From contig NZ_VFPT01000001.1 in the NCBI RefSeq assembly GCF_006716865.1, positions 1,483,001 through 1,547,000 of the forward strand: a stretch of DNA of 64,000 nt, read 5' to 3'. Source of the stretch: Roseinatronobacter monicus (GTDB taxonomy: Bacteria; Pseudomonadota; Alphaproteobacteria; Rhodobacterales; Rhodobacteraceae). This document shows, in pieces, positions 8,857 to 18,756 of this stretch. The stretch's first letter is position 1, and each line of letters begins with the position of its first letter. The translations under genes were made by a program, and so were the position numbers. The notes under the pieces are model-generated. The model had not been told where the DNA came from. It searched no databases and saw only the letters and a program-made list of their open reading frames with translations.

Positions 8857-10368
8857 ATGGCTGTACTGGACGAGACGCAAATGCGCGAGGGGGTGGACCG
8901 CGAGACTGTCGAGACAGTGCAGTCTATGGCGGGCACCTATAAGCACGGTTGGGAAACCGACATCGAGATGGATTTCGCGCCCAAAGGGCTGAACGAGGAC
9001 ATCGTGCGCCTGATCTCGGAAAAGAACAACGAGCCTGAATGGTTGCTGGAATGGCGTCTGGACGCGTATCGGCGCTGGCTGACGATGGAAAGCCCGGACT
9101 GGGCGATGCTGAACATTCCTGAAATCGACTATCAGGACCAATATTACTACGCCAAACCCAAATCGATGACCGAAAAGCCGAAGTCCTTGGACGATGTCGA
9201 TCCCAAACTGCTGGAAACCTATGCCAAGCTTGGGATTCCGTTGAAGGAACAGATGCTTTTGGCCGGTGTTGAAGGTGCCGATGAGGGCCGTAAAGTGGCG
9301 GTCGATGCGGTGTTCGACTCTGTGTCTTTGGGCACGACCTTCAAAAAGGAACTGGCGGCGGCAGGCGTGATCTTCTGCTCGATCTCGGAGGCGGTGCAGG
9401 ACCATCCCGAATTGGTAAAGCGTTATCTGGGCAGTGTTGTGCCGCAGAATGACAATTACTTCGCTGCGCTGAATTCAGCGGTCTTTTCGGATGGCAGCTT
9501 CGTCTACATTCCTGCGGGCGTGAAATGCCCGATGGAATTGTCCACCTATTTCCGTATCAATGCCGAAAATACCGGCCAGTTTGAGCGCACGCTGATCATT
9601 GCGGAAAAAGGCAGCCATGTCAGCTATCTGGAAGGGTGCACCGCGCCGATGCGCGACACAATCCAGTTGCACGCGGCGGTGGTTGAAATCGTTATTCTGG
9701 AGGATGCAGAGGTCAAGTATTCGACCGTGCAGAACTGGTTTCCGGGCGATGAAAACGGCAAGGGCGGCATCTATAACTTCGTCACCAAGCGTGCAGATTG
9801 CCGCGAGGATCGTGCGAAAGTGATGTGGACGCAGGTCGAAACCGGCAGCGCGATCACATGGAAATACCCGTCCTGCATTTTGCGCGGCGATGACACGCAG
9901 GGCGAGTTTTATTCGATCGCCATCGCCAACAATTGGCAGCAGGCCGATACCGGCACCAAGATGGTGCATCTGGGGCGCAACTCGCGCTCGCGCATTGTGT
10001 CCAAAGGCATTTCGGCGGGGCAGGCGCAGAACACCTATCGCGGTTTGGTATCCATGCACCCGAAGGCCAAGAATTCGCGCAACTACACGCAATGCGACAG
10101 CTTGCTGATTGGCGACAAATGCGGCGCGCATACAGTGCCATATATCGAGGTGCGCAATGCCTCTAGCCGCGTCGAGCATGAGGCGACGACCAGCAAGGTG
10201 GATGACGACCAGCTGTTCTATTGCCGCCAGCGCGGCATGGATGAAGAAGAGGCTGTTGCATTGGTGGTCAACGGGTTCTGCAAAGAAGTGTTGCAGGAAT
10301 TGCCAATGGAATTCGCTATGGAAGCGCAGGCGCTGGTCGCAATCTCGTTGGAAGGGTCGGTCGGTTAA
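8857..10368 (+). CDS. sufB: Fe-S cluster assembly scaffold SufB
   Basis: Core scaffold subunit of the cytoplasmic SufBCD complex, where Fe-S clusters are built. It has 503 residues. The start at 8857 (MAVLDETQ) is preceded by GAAAGAAGGA. In-frame codons before it belong to the spacer. The C-terminal core holds the conserved cysteine in [11 protein letters not shown] and the glutamate in RVEHEATTS that correspond to cluster-assembly residues in E. coli SufB. It ends TAATG, overlapping the next small gene by one base. Confidence 0.97.
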   Translation: MAVLDETQMREGVDRETVETVQSMAGTYKHGWETDIEMDFAPKGLNEDIVRLISEKNNEPEWLLEWRLDAYRRWLTMESPDWAMLNIPEIDYQDQYYYAKPKSMTEKPKSLDDVDPKLLETYAKLGIPLKEQMLLAGVEGADEGRKVAVDAVFDSVSLGTTFKKELAAAGVIFCSISEAVQDHPELVKRYLGSVVPQNDNYFAALNSAVFSDGSFVYIPAGVKCPMELSTYFRINAENTGQFERTLIIAEKGSHVSYLEGCTAPMRDTIQLHAAVVEIVILEDAEVKYSTVQNWFPGDENGKGGIYNFVTKRADCREDRAKVMWTQVETGSAITWKYPSCILRGDDTQGEFYSIAIANNWQQADTGTKMVHLGRNSRSRIVSKGISAGQAQNTYRGLVSMHPKAKNSRNYTQCDSLLIGDKCGAHTVPYIEVRNASSRVEHEATTSKVDDDQLFYCRQRGMDEEEAVALVVNGFCKEVLQELPMEFAMEAQALVAISLEGSVG

Positions 10369-10622
10369 TGGCTGGGCCGTGGTTCAAGCCAATCGCGCAC
10401 GGCTCTGGCGCGCGGCCAGCCAACTGGCGGGGATGGGCTGCACTTGCAGCCTATCTCGGGGCGCTTGCGCTGTTGGCGGGACATGTGTTCGACGGGGAAA
10501 TGGCCCTGCCTATGGCGGTGGTGTTTTTCGTCGGCATGTTCGTGATGATGACCGCCGGATTTACTGTCTTCGTGTGGTCGCAGGTCCGCCGCTACAAACA
10601 AGAGGCGCGCGGCGCGTCGTAA
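10368..10622 (+). CDS. Small membrane protein encoded inside the suf operon
   Basis: An 84-residue protein whose ATG shares its A with the sufB stop codon, so translation is likely coupled. After a 22-residue polar start there are two hydrophobic segments (about 23-41 and 47-69), with a basic tail RRYKQEARGAS. No functional domain is recognised. Similar short proteins sit between sufB and sufC in related Rhodobacterales (from memory). A role in Fe-S assembly is possible only by position. Confidence 0.75.
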   Translation: MAGPWFKPIAHGSGARPANWRGWAALAAYLGALALLAGHVFDGEMALPMAVVFFVGMFVMMTAGFTVFVWSQVRRYKQEARGAS

Positions 10623-10648
10623 AGAACAGCGCGCTGCACAGGGGTGCA

Positions 10649-10666
10649 AAGGCCAGTATCGGCCTT
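10649..10666 (+). repeat. Short stem-loop before sufC
   Basis: A perfect inverted repeat AAGGCC-agtatc-GGCCTT lies in the 129-base spacer between the small membrane protein and sufC. There is no T-run, so it is not an ordinary terminator. It could stabilise the mRNA or be chance. The rest of the spacer shows only the sufC RBS. Confidence 0.35.
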
Positions 10667-10751
10667 GATATGGAATATAGACTGGCAGGCCCTTTGGCGC
10701 AGGTTGCGTCGGATACCAGTTCTGCCGAGACAATTGACTGAGGGAATGAAG

Positions 10752-11513
10752 ATGCTGAAAATCGAAAATCTGCACGCCGCGCTTGAAGACGATTCAGAGG
10801 TGAAAATCCTCAAGGGTCTGTCGCTGACAATCAAGCCCGGCGAAGTTCATGCGATCATGGGGCCGAACGGGTCGGGCAAATCGACCCTGTCCTATGTGCT
10901 GTCAGGGCGTGATGGCTATACTGTCACCGAGGGCAGCGCGACGTTGGAAGATGCAGACCTGCTGGATATGGACCCGGAAGAACGCGCGGCTGCGGGGCTG
11001 TTTCTGGCGTTTCAGTATCCGGTAGAAATTCCCGGTGTCGGCAATATGACTTTCCTGCGCACGGCTGTGAATGCACAGCGCAAGGCGCGCGGCGAGGACG
11101 AGTTGTCCGCAACCGAGTTTCTGAAGCTTATTCGCGCGAAGGCCAAGGACTTGCAGATTGACGCTGATATGCTGAAGCGCCCCGTCAATGTGGGCTTTTC
11201 AGGCGGCGAGAAAAAGCGCAATGAAATCCTGCAAATGGCCATGCTAGAGCCGAAGATGTGCATTCTGGACGAGACCGACTCGGGCCTTGATGTGGATGCG
11301 ATGAAGCTGGTGGCGGACGGGGTGAACGCGCTGCGCGATGCCGGACGTTCGTTCTTGGTTATCACGCATTATCAACGGCTTCTGGACCATATTGTTCCTG
11401 ATGTTGTGCATATCCTGTCCGAGGGCCGGATCATCAAGACCGGTGGTCCGGAACTGGCGCTGGAAGTTGAGCGCAACGGCTATACCGATCTGATGGCGGA
11501 GGCGCAGGCATGA
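10752..11513 (+). CDS. sufC: Fe-S assembly ATPase SufC
   Basis: Cytoplasmic ABC-type ATPase that drives SufB-SufD rearrangement during cluster assembly. It has 253 residues. It carries Walker A GPNGSGKST, a Q-loop in FLAFQYPVEIPG typical of SufC, the signature FSGGEKKRNE, and Walker B with CILDETDSGLD. AGGG lies 7 bases before ATG 10752. ATG 10746, two codons earlier, would put the RBS too close. Its stop overlaps the sufD start (ATGATG). Confidence 0.96.
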   Translation: MLKIENLHAALEDDSEVKILKGLSLTIKPGEVHAIMGPNGSGKSTLSYVLSGRDGYTVTEGSATLEDADLLDMDPEERAAAGLFLAFQYPVEIPGVGNMTFLRTAVNAQRKARGEDELSATEFLKLIRAKAKDLQIDADMLKRPVNVGFSGGEKKRNEILQMAMLEPKMCILDETDSGLDVDAMKLVADGVNALRDAGRSFLVITHYQRLLDHIVPDVVHILSEGRIIKTGGPELALEVERNGYTDLMAEAQA

Positions 11514-12808
11514 TGCCACGTGCGAAACTGAAGGCGCAGAAGGTCGAGGCGGCGCATGCACTGCTGGACGCGCGCGCAATCCCTGAGGGGGGTGCGTGGA
11601 TCACCAAGGCGCGGAAGGCGGCACAAGCGCGCGTGCGCGACATGGGCCTGCCGAGCAAACGCGATGAATACTGGCGCTACACCGATCCGCGCCGCCTGAC
11701 CGACGCGGCGGTGGTGCCGGGCGCCTTGCACGACACGCGCGGAGAGCCGCCTGTTTTTGACGGGTTTGACCGGATCAAGCTGGTATTCGTCGATGGCGTC
11801 TTTGATGCCGAAGCCTCTGACCCGCTGGCGCTGGCGGGTGTTGAAATCTGCCATCTGTCGCAAGCGGCGGGAACCGACCTGCACTGGGCGCGTGATCTGT
11901 ATGGCACGCTTGATGCGCGCGCGCAGGCACCGGTCGAGCGCCCGCTTGCCAGTGTGAATACGGCCTATGCCACCGAAGGGGTGCTGATCCGTGTGACGGG
12001 CAAGCCGGAAAAGCCCATTTCGCTGATCTATCTGCGCCAATCGGAAACATCTGACGCGATGGTGCACCACGTCATCCGCGTAGAGACCGGAGCCGAGGCA
12101 ACAATTCTGGAAAACGGACCAATTGCCACGCGGTTCAATCAGGTGATGGAAGTGGACATCGCGGATGGTGGCACGTTGCATCATATCCGCGCACAGGGCC
12201 GCGACCATGAGCGCGCGGGATCAGCGCATCTGTTCGCGCGTCTGGGCGTAGGTTCGCATCTGAAATCATTTACCCTGACCGCCAATGGCGCATTGATCCG
12301 CAATGATGCAATTATCTGGCTGGACGGTGCAGACGGGTCTGCACATTTGGCGGGTGCGACTGTGGGCGACGGCGCTTTTCACCACGATGACACTGTCTTT
12401 GTCACGCATGGTGCGCCGCGCTGCGAAAGTCGGCAGGTGTTCAAGAAAGTGCTGCGGGGCGGCGCTGTTGGTGTGTTTCAGGGCAAGATTCTGGTTGACC
12501 AGATTGCGCAACTGACCGACGGGTATCAGATCAGCCAGTCGTTGTTGCTGGATGAGAATGCGCAGTTTCTGGCCAAGCCGGAACTGGAAATCTATGCGGA
12601 TGATGTGAAATGCAGCCATGGGTCTACCTCGGGCGAGATTGACGACAACCAGCTTTTTTACCTGCGGGCGCGCGGCGTGCCGGAAGACAGCGCCAAGACC
12701 CTGCTGGTGCTGGCCTTCCTTGCCGAAGCATTGGAAGAAATCGCAGACCCCGACTATGCGGATGACCTGCGCGCGCGGCTTGAAGCTTGGTTTGAGCGGC
12801 GCGGCTGA
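11510..12808 (+). CDS. sufD: Fe-S cluster assembly protein SufD
   Basis: Partner of SufB in the SufBC2D scaffold. It has 432 residues and overlaps sufC by four bases. The N-terminal half is the helical/variable part (with RDEYWRYTDPRRL), and the C-terminal beta-helix core carries KCSHGSTSGEIDDNQLFYL, whose histidine matches the essential His of E. coli SufD. The terminal helices end ARLEAWFERRG. Confidence 0.95.
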   Translation: MMPRAKLKAQKVEAAHALLDARAIPEGGAWITKARKAAQARVRDMGLPSKRDEYWRYTDPRRLTDAAVVPGALHDTRGEPPVFDGFDRIKLVFVDGVFDAEASDPLALAGVEICHLSQAAGTDLHWARDLYGTLDARAQAPVERPLASVNTAYATEGVLIRVTGKPEKPISLIYLRQSETSDAMVHHVIRVETGAEATILENGPIATRFNQVMEVDIADGGTLHHIRAQGRDHERAGSAHLFARLGVGSHLKSFTLTANGALIRNDAIIWLDGADGSAHLAGATVGDGAFHHDDTVFVTHGAPRCESRQVFKKVLRGGAVGVFQGKILVDQIAQLTDGYQISQSLLLDENAQFLAKPELEIYADDVKCSHGSTSGEIDDNQLFYLRARGVPEDSAKTLLVLAFLAEALEEIADPDYADDLRARLEAWFERRG

Positions 12809-12878
12809 TGGCTGAACCCTGTTGCGCCGTCTTGGTGCGCGGCCACACTGGCCGCGTACAGTGTCGAAAGCTTTTCTC

Positions 12879-13379
12879 ATGTCCGTAATTCGCAATATGC
12901 TCAGGACCTATCGCAGCCCGCGTATCGTGACGCGCGGCATGATCGCCCAAGGCGTCACCGAGCCGCAGGTTCTGGCGTTCGGGCTGCTGTCGTGCGGGCT
13001 GATTTTTGTGGCGCAATGGCCGGGCTTGTCGCGTGCCGCAACGCTCGATCCGTCCATCACATTCGAGCAGCGTATGGGCGGTGCCTTGTTCGGGATCATG
13101 TTCATGCTGCCCTTGCTGCTATATGGCGTGGCGGGGCTGATGCAATTGGCAGTTCGTGTGCTGGCGGGGCCAGTGCAGGGGCTGCATGTGCGGCTGGTGC
13201 TGTTCTGGTCATTGCTGAGTGTGACACCGCTGATGCTGGTGCAGGGGGGGCTTGCGGCTTTCCTTGGGCCAACGGAAGGTGTGACTGCTTTCGGGTTTGT
13301 GGTGACGGCTGTATTTCTTTACATAGTTGGGGCAGGGCTTCTGGAAGTGGCGCGCCCGCGCCATGGTGATGCCCCTTGA
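12879..13379 (+). CDS. YIP1 family membrane protein (first copy)
   Basis: A 166-residue protein with an N-terminal cytoplasmic segment (MSVIRNMLRTYRSPRIVTRGM) and about five hydrophobic helices, consistent with the bacterial Yip1 family. The precise function is unknown. It sits between sufD and sufS with no terminator seen, so it belongs to the suf transcript. ATG 12879 is chosen because the in-frame upstream codons are in low-complexity spacer. It is followed 25 bases later by a second Yip1-type gene. Confidence 0.78.
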   Translation: MSVIRNMLRTYRSPRIVTRGMIAQGVTEPQVLAFGLLSCGLIFVAQWPGLSRAATLDPSITFEQRMGGALFGIMFMLPLLLYGVAGLMQLAVRVLAGPVQGLHVRLVLFWSLLSVTPLMLVQGGLAAFLGPTEGVTAFGFVVTAVFLYIVGAGLLEVARPRHGDAP

Positions 13380-13404
13380 AGGCTTGCCGGGAAGGACCGA
13401 ATCC

Positions 13405-13977
13405 ATGAATCTGAATGCTGCGAATGTCAGCGCGCTTGTGCGCCTTTCCTTGACGCGCCCACGCGAAGCAGCGGGCCGCCTGTTGAGCATGAATGTGCCC
13501 GACGATGCGCGGTGGCTGGGCTTTGTGATCGTCGTTGTGCTGTCGGTGCTGATCGGCCAAGTCTCGGTATTGCTGATGGGCGAGGAGGGGTTTCAGGGCA
13601 GCATGTTGTTCATGGCCATGTTCCAGACCTCGATCTTGCTGGGGATGGTGGTTGCCGTGCAGGGGATTGGCCGCGCGCTTGGGGGCGGCGGGACATTTCC
13701 CGATACGCTGCTGCTGGTGGCATGGCTGCAATTCGTCATGCTGGTGTTCCAGTTGGTTCAGATTGTCAGCCTGCTGATTGTGCCGGCGGTGTTCGGAATG
13801 ATCACAATTGTCGCACTCGTATTCTTCATGTGGATGCTGACAAACTTTATCATGGCGCTACATGGATTCACATCGCCCGTTAAAGTGTTTGTGGGCATCA
13901 TTTTTTCATTCTTTGCCATGGCCACAGTGCTGGCGATTTTGCTCGGGATGATGGGGTTTGCACCAGGAGGTGTCTGA
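13405..13977 (+). CDS. YIP1 family membrane protein (second copy)
   Basis: A 190-residue protein with a polar start (MNLNAANVSALVRLSLTRPR), the segment EAAGRLLSMNVPDDARW, and about five transmembrane helices, which is the usual Yip1 layout. The two neighbouring Yip1 genes differ too much to be a recent duplication. AAGGA lies 8 bases before ATG 13405. The stop is one base before sufS. Confidence 0.8.
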   Translation: MNLNAANVSALVRLSLTRPREAAGRLLSMNVPDDARWLGFVIVVVLSVLIGQVSVLLMGEEGFQGSMLFMAMFQTSILLGMVVAVQGIGRALGGGGTFPDTLLLVAWLQFVMLVFQLVQIVSLLIVPAVFGMITIVALVFFMWMLTNFIMALHGFTSPVKVFVGIIFSFFAMATVLAILLGMMGFAPGGV

Positions 13978-13978
13978 T

Positions 13979-15199
13979 ATGCTCGATATCGAGCGGGTTC
14001 GCGCGGATTTTCCGATCTTGGATCGCACGGTCAATGGCAAGCCATTGGTCTATCTCGACAGTGGTGCGTCCGCCCAAAAGCCGCTTGCAGTGATAGAGGC
14101 TGTGACGCGGGCCTATGCCGAGGAATATTCCAATGTGCATCGCGGGCTGCATTACCTGTCCAATCTGGCGACCGATAAATATGAGGCCGTTCGCGGGACA
14201 TTGCAGCGCTTTCTTAATGCGCAGCATGAAGATGAAATCATCTTCACGACCGGCACGACGCAGGCGATCAACTTGGTTGCTTATGGCTGGGCCATGCCCC
14301 GGTTTGAACCCGGTGACGAGATTGTCCTGTCGATCATGGAGCACCACGCCAATATCGTGCCGTGGCACTTTATGCGCGAGCGCCAAGGCGTGGTTTTGCG
14401 CTGGGTCGATTGTGCACCCGACGGATCGCTTGATCCGCAATCTGTGATTGATGCGATTGGCCCGCGCACCAAGCTTGTGGCGATCACGCATATGTCGAAT
14501 GTGCTGGGCACTGTCGTCGATGTCGCCGCGATCTGTAAGGGCGCACACGACAAGGGTGTGCCGGTCATGGTCGACGGCTCTCAGGCGGCGGTGCATATGC
14601 CGGTGGATATGCAGGCCTTGGGGTGTGATTTCTACGCTGTGACAGGGCATAAATTATATGGCCCGTCGGCGTCTGGCGCGGTGTATATCTCGCGCGCGCG
14701 TCAGGCCGAGATGCGCCCCTTTCTGGGCGGGGGCGACATGATCCGAGAGGTCACGCGCGACACCGTCACCTATAACGACCCGCCACACAAATTCGAGGCA
14801 GGCACACCGGGGATCGTGCAGCAAATCGGTCTGGGTGTTGCGATTGACTACATGATGGCGCAGGGCATGGGGGCCATTGCCGCGCATGAGGCTGATTTGC
14901 GCGACTATGCGCAATCGCGTCTGGCGGGGCTGAACTGGCTGAACATTCAGGGCACGGCACTGGGCAAAGGGGCGATTTTCAGCTTCACACTGGAAGGTGC
15001 CGCACATGCGCATGACATCTCGACTGTGCTGGACAAAAAGGGGATCGCGGTGCGCGCAGGCCAACATTGCGCGGCCCCATTGATGGATCATCTGGGCGTA
15101 ACAGCGACCTGCCGCGCGTCATTCGCAATGTATAACACGCGCGATGATGTGGACAAACTGGTCGAAGCGCTGGAATTCTGTCACGAGTTATTTGCCTGA
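13979..15199 (+). CDS. sufS: Cysteine desulfurase SufS
   Basis: Group II PLP-dependent desulfurase that feeds persulfide sulfur to SufBCD. It has 406 residues. The start [11 protein letters not shown], the PLP lysine in [12 protein letters not shown] (about residue 224), and the catalytic cysteine in [12 protein letters not shown] (about residue 364) are intact. CCAGGAGG lies 8 bases before ATG 13979. It is the last suf gene seen here. No sufT (DUF59) or sufA follows; a tRNA gene does. Confidence 0.96.
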   Translation: MLDIERVRADFPILDRTVNGKPLVYLDSGASAQKPLAVIEAVTRAYAEEYSNVHRGLHYLSNLATDKYEAVRGTLQRFLNAQHEDEIIFTTGTTQAINLVAYGWAMPRFEPGDEIVLSIMEHHANIVPWHFMRERQGVVLRWVDCAPDGSLDPQSVIDAIGPRTKLVAITHMSNVLGTVVDVAAICKGAHDKGVPVMVDGSQAAVHMPVDMQALGCDFYAVTGHKLYGPSASGAVYISRARQAEMRPFLGGGDMIREVTRDTVTYNDPPHKFEAGTPGIVQQIGLGVAIDYMMAQGMGAIAAHEADLRDYAQSRLAGLNWLNIQGTALGKGAIFSFTLEGAAHAHDISTVLDKKGIAVRAGQHCAAPLMDHLGVTATCRASFAMYNTRDDVDKLVEALEFCHELFA

Positions 15200-15247
15200 A
15201 AACGGCGATTGCATCGCGCAATATGTCGTTCTATAGACAGCCCAGAC

Positions 15248-15324
<77 letters not shown>

Positions 15325-15441
15325 GACTCCCTATACGCTGATGGTGGTGCGGCTATCGTAGCGCGCCCGCGTGGCATCTTTGCTCTAGAATGCGGCCCCG
15401 CGCCTGCGATCTGCCGGTGCTGGATGGCCGCATTTCTACTG

Positions 15442-16611
15442 TTATAAAAGCACAGTCGGATCGTCATACCCTTTGGGCACATAGAGGTTGTGCGGCCCAA
15501 GGTTCTTCACGTCTGTTTCGCCACAAAGCGCCATTGTGACGTCAAGTTCCTTATGGATCACCTCCAGCGCCTTGGTGACGCCAGCTTGGCCCATCGCACC
15601 CAGACCATAGGTATAAGCGCGCCCGATATAGGTGCTTTTTGCGCCAAGCGCCAAGGCCTTGAGCACGTCCTGACCCGAGCGGATGCCGCTATCCAGATGG
15701 ATCTCGACATCTTTGCCCACGGCCTCAACAATCGAGGGCAGCATTCGGATGGAACTGACAGCGCCGTCGAGTTGCCGCCCGCCATGGTTGGACACGACAA
15801 TCGCGTCGGCCCCAACATCTGCGGCGCGGCGGGCATCTTCGGGGTCCATGATCCCCTTGACGATGACCTTGCCCCCCCACCACTGCTTGAACTGCGCGAT
15901 CCGGTCCCAGTTCAGGGCAGGGTCAAACGCCTCGGACGTCCATGTCGACAGGGATGACGGGTCGCTGACGCCTTTGGCATGGCCCACGATATTGCCGAAT
16001 GAGCGCCGCTTCGTGCCCAGCATTTCCAAGCCCCACGGGATTTTCGTCATCATATTCGCGATGGATTTCGCGGTCAGTTTTGGCGGGGCGGACAGGCCGT
16101 TTTTCAGATCCTTGTGGCGCTGGCCCAGCACTTGCAAATCGACTGTCACCACAATGGCCGAGCAATTGGCCGTATGCGCGCGCTCAAACAGACGGCGCAT
16201 GAAATCGTCATCTTTCAGGGTGTAGACCTGAAACCAGAAGGGTTTTGTCGTATGCGCGGCTACATCCTCGATCGAGCAGATGGACATGGTGGACAAGGTG
16301 TAGGGCACACCAAATTTTTCGGCTGCGCGCGCGGCCTTTATCTCACCATCTGCCGATTGCATTCCTGTCAATCCGACTGGTGCCAAGGCCACTGGCATGG
16401 CGACATCTTCACCGATCATCTGTGACTTGGTGGAGCGGCCCGACATATCGACCGCAACGCGCTGTTTCAGACGAATCTGCGAGAAATCGGATGTGTTTTC
16501 ACGAAAGGTCTGTTCAGTCCAACTGCCCGACTCTGCGTAATCGTAAAACATGCGCGGGGTCCGCCGTTCATAGATTTTGCGCAGATCCTCAATATTGGTG
16601 ATAGTGGGCAT
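15442..16611 (-). CDS. lldD: L-lactate dehydrogenase-like FMN-dependent alpha-hydroxy-acid dehydrogenase
   Basis: A 389-residue TIM-barrel flavoenzyme that oxidises an alpha-hydroxy acid, most likely L-lactate to pyruvate, feeding the respiratory chain at the membrane. Family motifs seen: FYDYAESGSW near the start, PVALAPVGLTGM (FMN site), FQVYTLKD, and SNHGGRQLDGA with the catalytic histidine and arginine, followed by DSGIRSGQDVLKALALGAK. Related enzymes act on glycolate or mandelate, so the substrate is not certain. AGGGGGAGAG precedes the ATG. A palindrome (16633-16649) sits just upstream. Confidence 0.9.
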   Translation of the reverse strand: MPTITNIEDLRKIYERRTPRMFYDYAESGSWTEQTFRENTSDFSQIRLKQRVAVDMSGRSTKSQMIGEDVAMPVALAPVGLTGMQSADGEIKAARAAEKFGVPYTLSTMSICSIEDVAAHTTKPFWFQVYTLKDDDFMRRLFERAHTANCSAIVVTVDLQVLGQRHKDLKNGLSAPPKLTAKSIANMMTKIPWGLEMLGTKRRSFGNIVGHAKGVSDPSSLSTWTSEAFDPALNWDRIAQFKQWWGGKVIVKGIMDPEDARRAADVGADAIVVSNHGGRQLDGAVSSIRMLPSIVEAVGKDVEIHLDSGIRSGQDVLKALALGAKSTYIGRAYTYGLGAMGQAGVTKALEVIHKELDVTMALCGETDVKNLGPHNLYVPKGYDDPTVLL

Positions 16612-16632
16612 TCTGGCTCTCCCCCTGAAATT

Positions 16633-16649
16633 GGTAAAAAATGTTTACC
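16633..16649. promoter_or_regulatory. Candidate operator upstream of lldD
   Basis: A perfect inverted repeat GGTAAA-aaatg-TTTACC lies 22-38 bases upstream of the lldD start codon, beside its RBS. A GntR/FCD regulator, the class that includes LldR, is encoded less than 1 kb away. Binding by that regulator is inference. Confidence 0.45.
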
Positions 16650-16674
16650 GACTCGCAGGGGCTGATGCAAGCGT

Positions 16675-17223
16675 TCAGCCAAACACCCGCTTTACCCAGC
16701 CTTTCTTCTCTGGCGCGCCCTCGGTCTGAGGGCTGTCCGCGTCGGTTTTCGGGTCTTCGGCGGGCGCATCTTCGGGGGGTGGCCCTTCAATTTCGGCCTG
16801 AAACCGGTTGAAAAACTCGCCCGCCATTCGTCGTGCGAAGCCGTCGACGATACGACTGCCAAGCTGTGCGAGCTTGCCGCCAACCTTGGCGTCCACTTCA
16901 TAGCTGAGCAATGTGCCGCCATTCTCGCCCGGTGACAGGCGGACATGGGCGTCGCCTTTGGCAAAGCCTGCCGCCCCGCCTTTGCCTTCACCTGATAATG
17001 TGCAGCTTTCCCCCTCGACGACATCCTTCATCGTCACAACACCCTTGAAGGTGGCTTTCACCGGGCCGACCTTTTGCACGACCACAGCTTGATACCCCTC
17101 CGCAGCAGAGCCGCTGAGTTCCTGACACCCCGGAACGCAGGCCTTGAGCATTTCGGGATCAAACAGGGCGGTCCAGACAGTTTCCGGCGGGGCCGCGATC
17201 TGGCGTTCATCGGACATTTGCAT
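16675..17223 (-). CDS. CoxG-like SRPBCC domain protein
   Basis: A 182-residue protein of the carbon monoxide dehydrogenase subunit G (CoxG) family, a START-like fold tied to the membrane or to maturation of molybdenum hydroxylases. The domain covers about 1-150 (ERQIAAPPETVWTALFDPE ... CVPGCQELSG ... VGPVKATFKG). It is followed by an acidic, proline-rich linker and a basic tail KKGWVKRVFG. GAGAGAGG lies 7 bases before ATG 17223. Codons further upstream in frame are non-coding in character. No CO dehydrogenase genes are present here. It is 63 bases upstream of lldD on the same strand. Confidence 0.85.
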   Translation of the reverse strand: MQMSDERQIAAPPETVWTALFDPEMLKACVPGCQELSGSAAEGYQAVVVQKVGPVKATFKGVVTMKDVVEGESCTLSGEGKGGAAGFAKGDAHVRLSPGENGGTLLSYEVDAKVGGKLAQLGSRIVDGFARRMAGEFFNRFQAEIEGPPPEDAPAEDPKTDADSPQTEGAPEKKGWVKRVFG

Positions 17224-17288
17224 GGCGTGACCTCTCTCATTGCGCATTTGAAACTGCCACCGCAAGTTAAGCGATTGGGGCGCGTTGT

Positions 17289-17302
17289 CAAAGCAGGCTT
17301 TG
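17289..17302. promoter_or_regulatory. Palindrome in the coxG-like/gntR divergent spacer
   Basis: A perfect inverted repeat CAAAGC-ag-GCTTTG lies between the divergent CoxG-like and GntR genes. It could be a site for autoregulation. It does not match the lldD-proximal palindrome, and nothing else supports it. Confidence 0.25.
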
Positions 17303-17387
17303 GTCGCATGGACTTTGGTCTTAGTTCCACTGCTGCTGATGATGATGGCAATTGACGCTTGCGCAAATTTGTGGCCAGCTTTTTTCC

Positions 17388-18053
17388 ATGCCCGATGTAA
17401 CCAACCGCCCCACCATTCTGACCGAACAACCGGCCCAGGCCGCACATGACCGCGTGTATCGGGGGCTGCGCCAGCAGGTTATGCATGGCGAATTGTCCCC
17501 CGGACAAGCGCTGACCCTGCGCGGGATTGGCAAGGCATTCGGGGTCAGCATGACTCCTGCGCGCGAAGCCCTGCGCAGGTTGACGGCAGAAGGGGCGTTG
17601 TCGCTATCGGCCTCGGGGCGGGTGACAACGCCAGAATTGACCAATGACCGAATCGAGGAGCTGGCCCAAATCCGCTCCCTTCTGGAACCGGAATTGGGCA
17701 GCCGCGCCTTGCGCCGCGCGCATTTGGCCCTGATTGACCGGATGGAAACGATAAACGAGGCGAATGCCCGCGCGATTCACCGCCAGGACCCAGTCGAGTA
17801 TATTCGCACCAATCTGGAATTTCACCGCACCTTGTATCTGCGCGCCCAAAGCCCTGCGATGCTGGGTCTTCTGGAAACGGTATGGTTGCAGCTTGGGCCG
17901 ACCATGCGGGCACTCTATACGCGCTTGCGTCGCACCACGGCCCCGCCCCACCATCGGTTGATACTGGAAGCCCTGCGCGCAGGCGATGACGCAGCACTGC
18001 GTCTGGCGCTGCGGACCGATGTGACGCAAGGGTTGCGGCATTTGCAAGGCTGA
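17388..18053 (+). CDS. GntR family transcriptional regulator (FCD subgroup)
   Basis: A 221-residue DNA-binding protein. The N-terminal winged HTH (about 20-85) holds VYRGLRQQVMHGELSPGQAL and SMTPAREALRRL, and the helical C-terminal FCD domain has the acidic/histidine residues that bind a metal and carboxylate effectors (EFHRTLY; HHRLILEALRAGD). The ATG at 17388 (MPDVTNRP) is preferred over a TTG 36 bases upstream. It is divergent from the CoxG-like and lldD genes, which it may regulate. FCD regulators often respond to small carboxylic acids such as lactate. Confidence 0.88.
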   Translation: MPDVTNRPTILTEQPAQAAHDRVYRGLRQQVMHGELSPGQALTLRGIGKAFGVSMTPAREALRRLTAEGALSLSASGRVTTPELTNDRIEELAQIRSLLEPELGSRALRRAHLALIDRMETINEANARAIHRQDPVEYIRTNLEFHRTLYLRAQSPAMLGLLETVWLQLGPTMRALYTRLRRTTAPPHHRLILEALRAGDDAALRLALRTDVTQGLRHLQG

Positions 18054-18072
18054 TTGTGCGGTGCGGCGTGCG

Positions 18073-18756
18073 TCAGCCCGCAGTGATCTGTCCGTCTTGC
18101 AACTGCACCACGCGGTCCATGCGGCGCGCAAGTTCCAGATTGTGGGTGGCGATCAGGGCTGTCAGGCCCGTGTCGCGCACCAGCGCCATGAGGGCGCCAA
18201 AAACCTGATCCGAGGTGGCAGGGTCAAGGTTGCCTGTCGGCTCGTCCGCCAGAAGCAGGCTGGGGGTGTTGGCCAGCGCGCGGCAGAAGGCAACACGCTG
18301 CTGCTCGCCGCCCGACAGGGCAGCGGGGCGATGCTCGGCGCGCGCGGAAATACCGACGCGCTCTAGCAATTCGCGCGCGCGGGCCTCTGCCTTGGCTTGG
18401 GGCACGGCATTGGCGAGTTGCGGCAGGATCACATTTTCTAATGCCGAAAACTCCGGCAGCAGGTGGTGGAACTGGTACACGAACCCCACCTGACCGCGCC
18501 GCGCGGCAGTGCGCGCGCGGTCGCCCAGCCGCGTCATATCTGCCCCGTCAATCATGACCGCCCCTGTATCGGGCGTGTCGAGCAGACCTGCGATATGCAA
18601 AAGCGTCGATTTGCCGGCACCTGACGGGGCCACAAGCGCCACGATCTCGCCGCGATCAAGCTTCAACGACGCCTCGTTCAGAACTTTGACCTCATTGGGC
18701 TTGCCGGCATTGTAGGTCTTCGAGATGGTCTGAAGGGAAAGGGCGTTGTCATTCAT
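18073..18756 (-). CDS. lolD: Lipoprotein-releasing system ATP-binding protein LolD
   Basis: A 227-residue ABC ATPase that powers release of outer-membrane lipoproteins from the inner membrane. It has Walker [11 protein letters not shown]-loop [17 protein letters not shown] (the FHHLLPEF stretch is typical of LolD), signature [10 protein letters not shown], and Walker [13 protein letters not shown]. It overlaps the permease gene by 8 bases, so the two are translationally coupled. Confidence 0.94.
   Translation of the reverse strand: MNDNALSLQTISKTYNAGKPNEVKVLNEASLKLDRGEIVALVAPSGAGKSTLLHIAGLLDTPDTGAVMIDGADMTRLGDRARTAARRGQVGFVYQFHHLLPEFSALENVILPQLANAVPQAKAEARARELLERVGISARAEHRPAALSGGEQQRVAFCRALANTPSLLLADEPTGNLDPATSDQVFGALMALVRDTGLTALIATHNLELARRMDRVVQLQDGQITAG

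Noticed and set aside
15389-15434. Inverted repeat AATGCGGCC / GGCCGCATT after lldD as a terminator
   Set aside because: The loop is 28 bases and no T-run follows on the lldD strand, so it is probably chance in GC-rich DNA.
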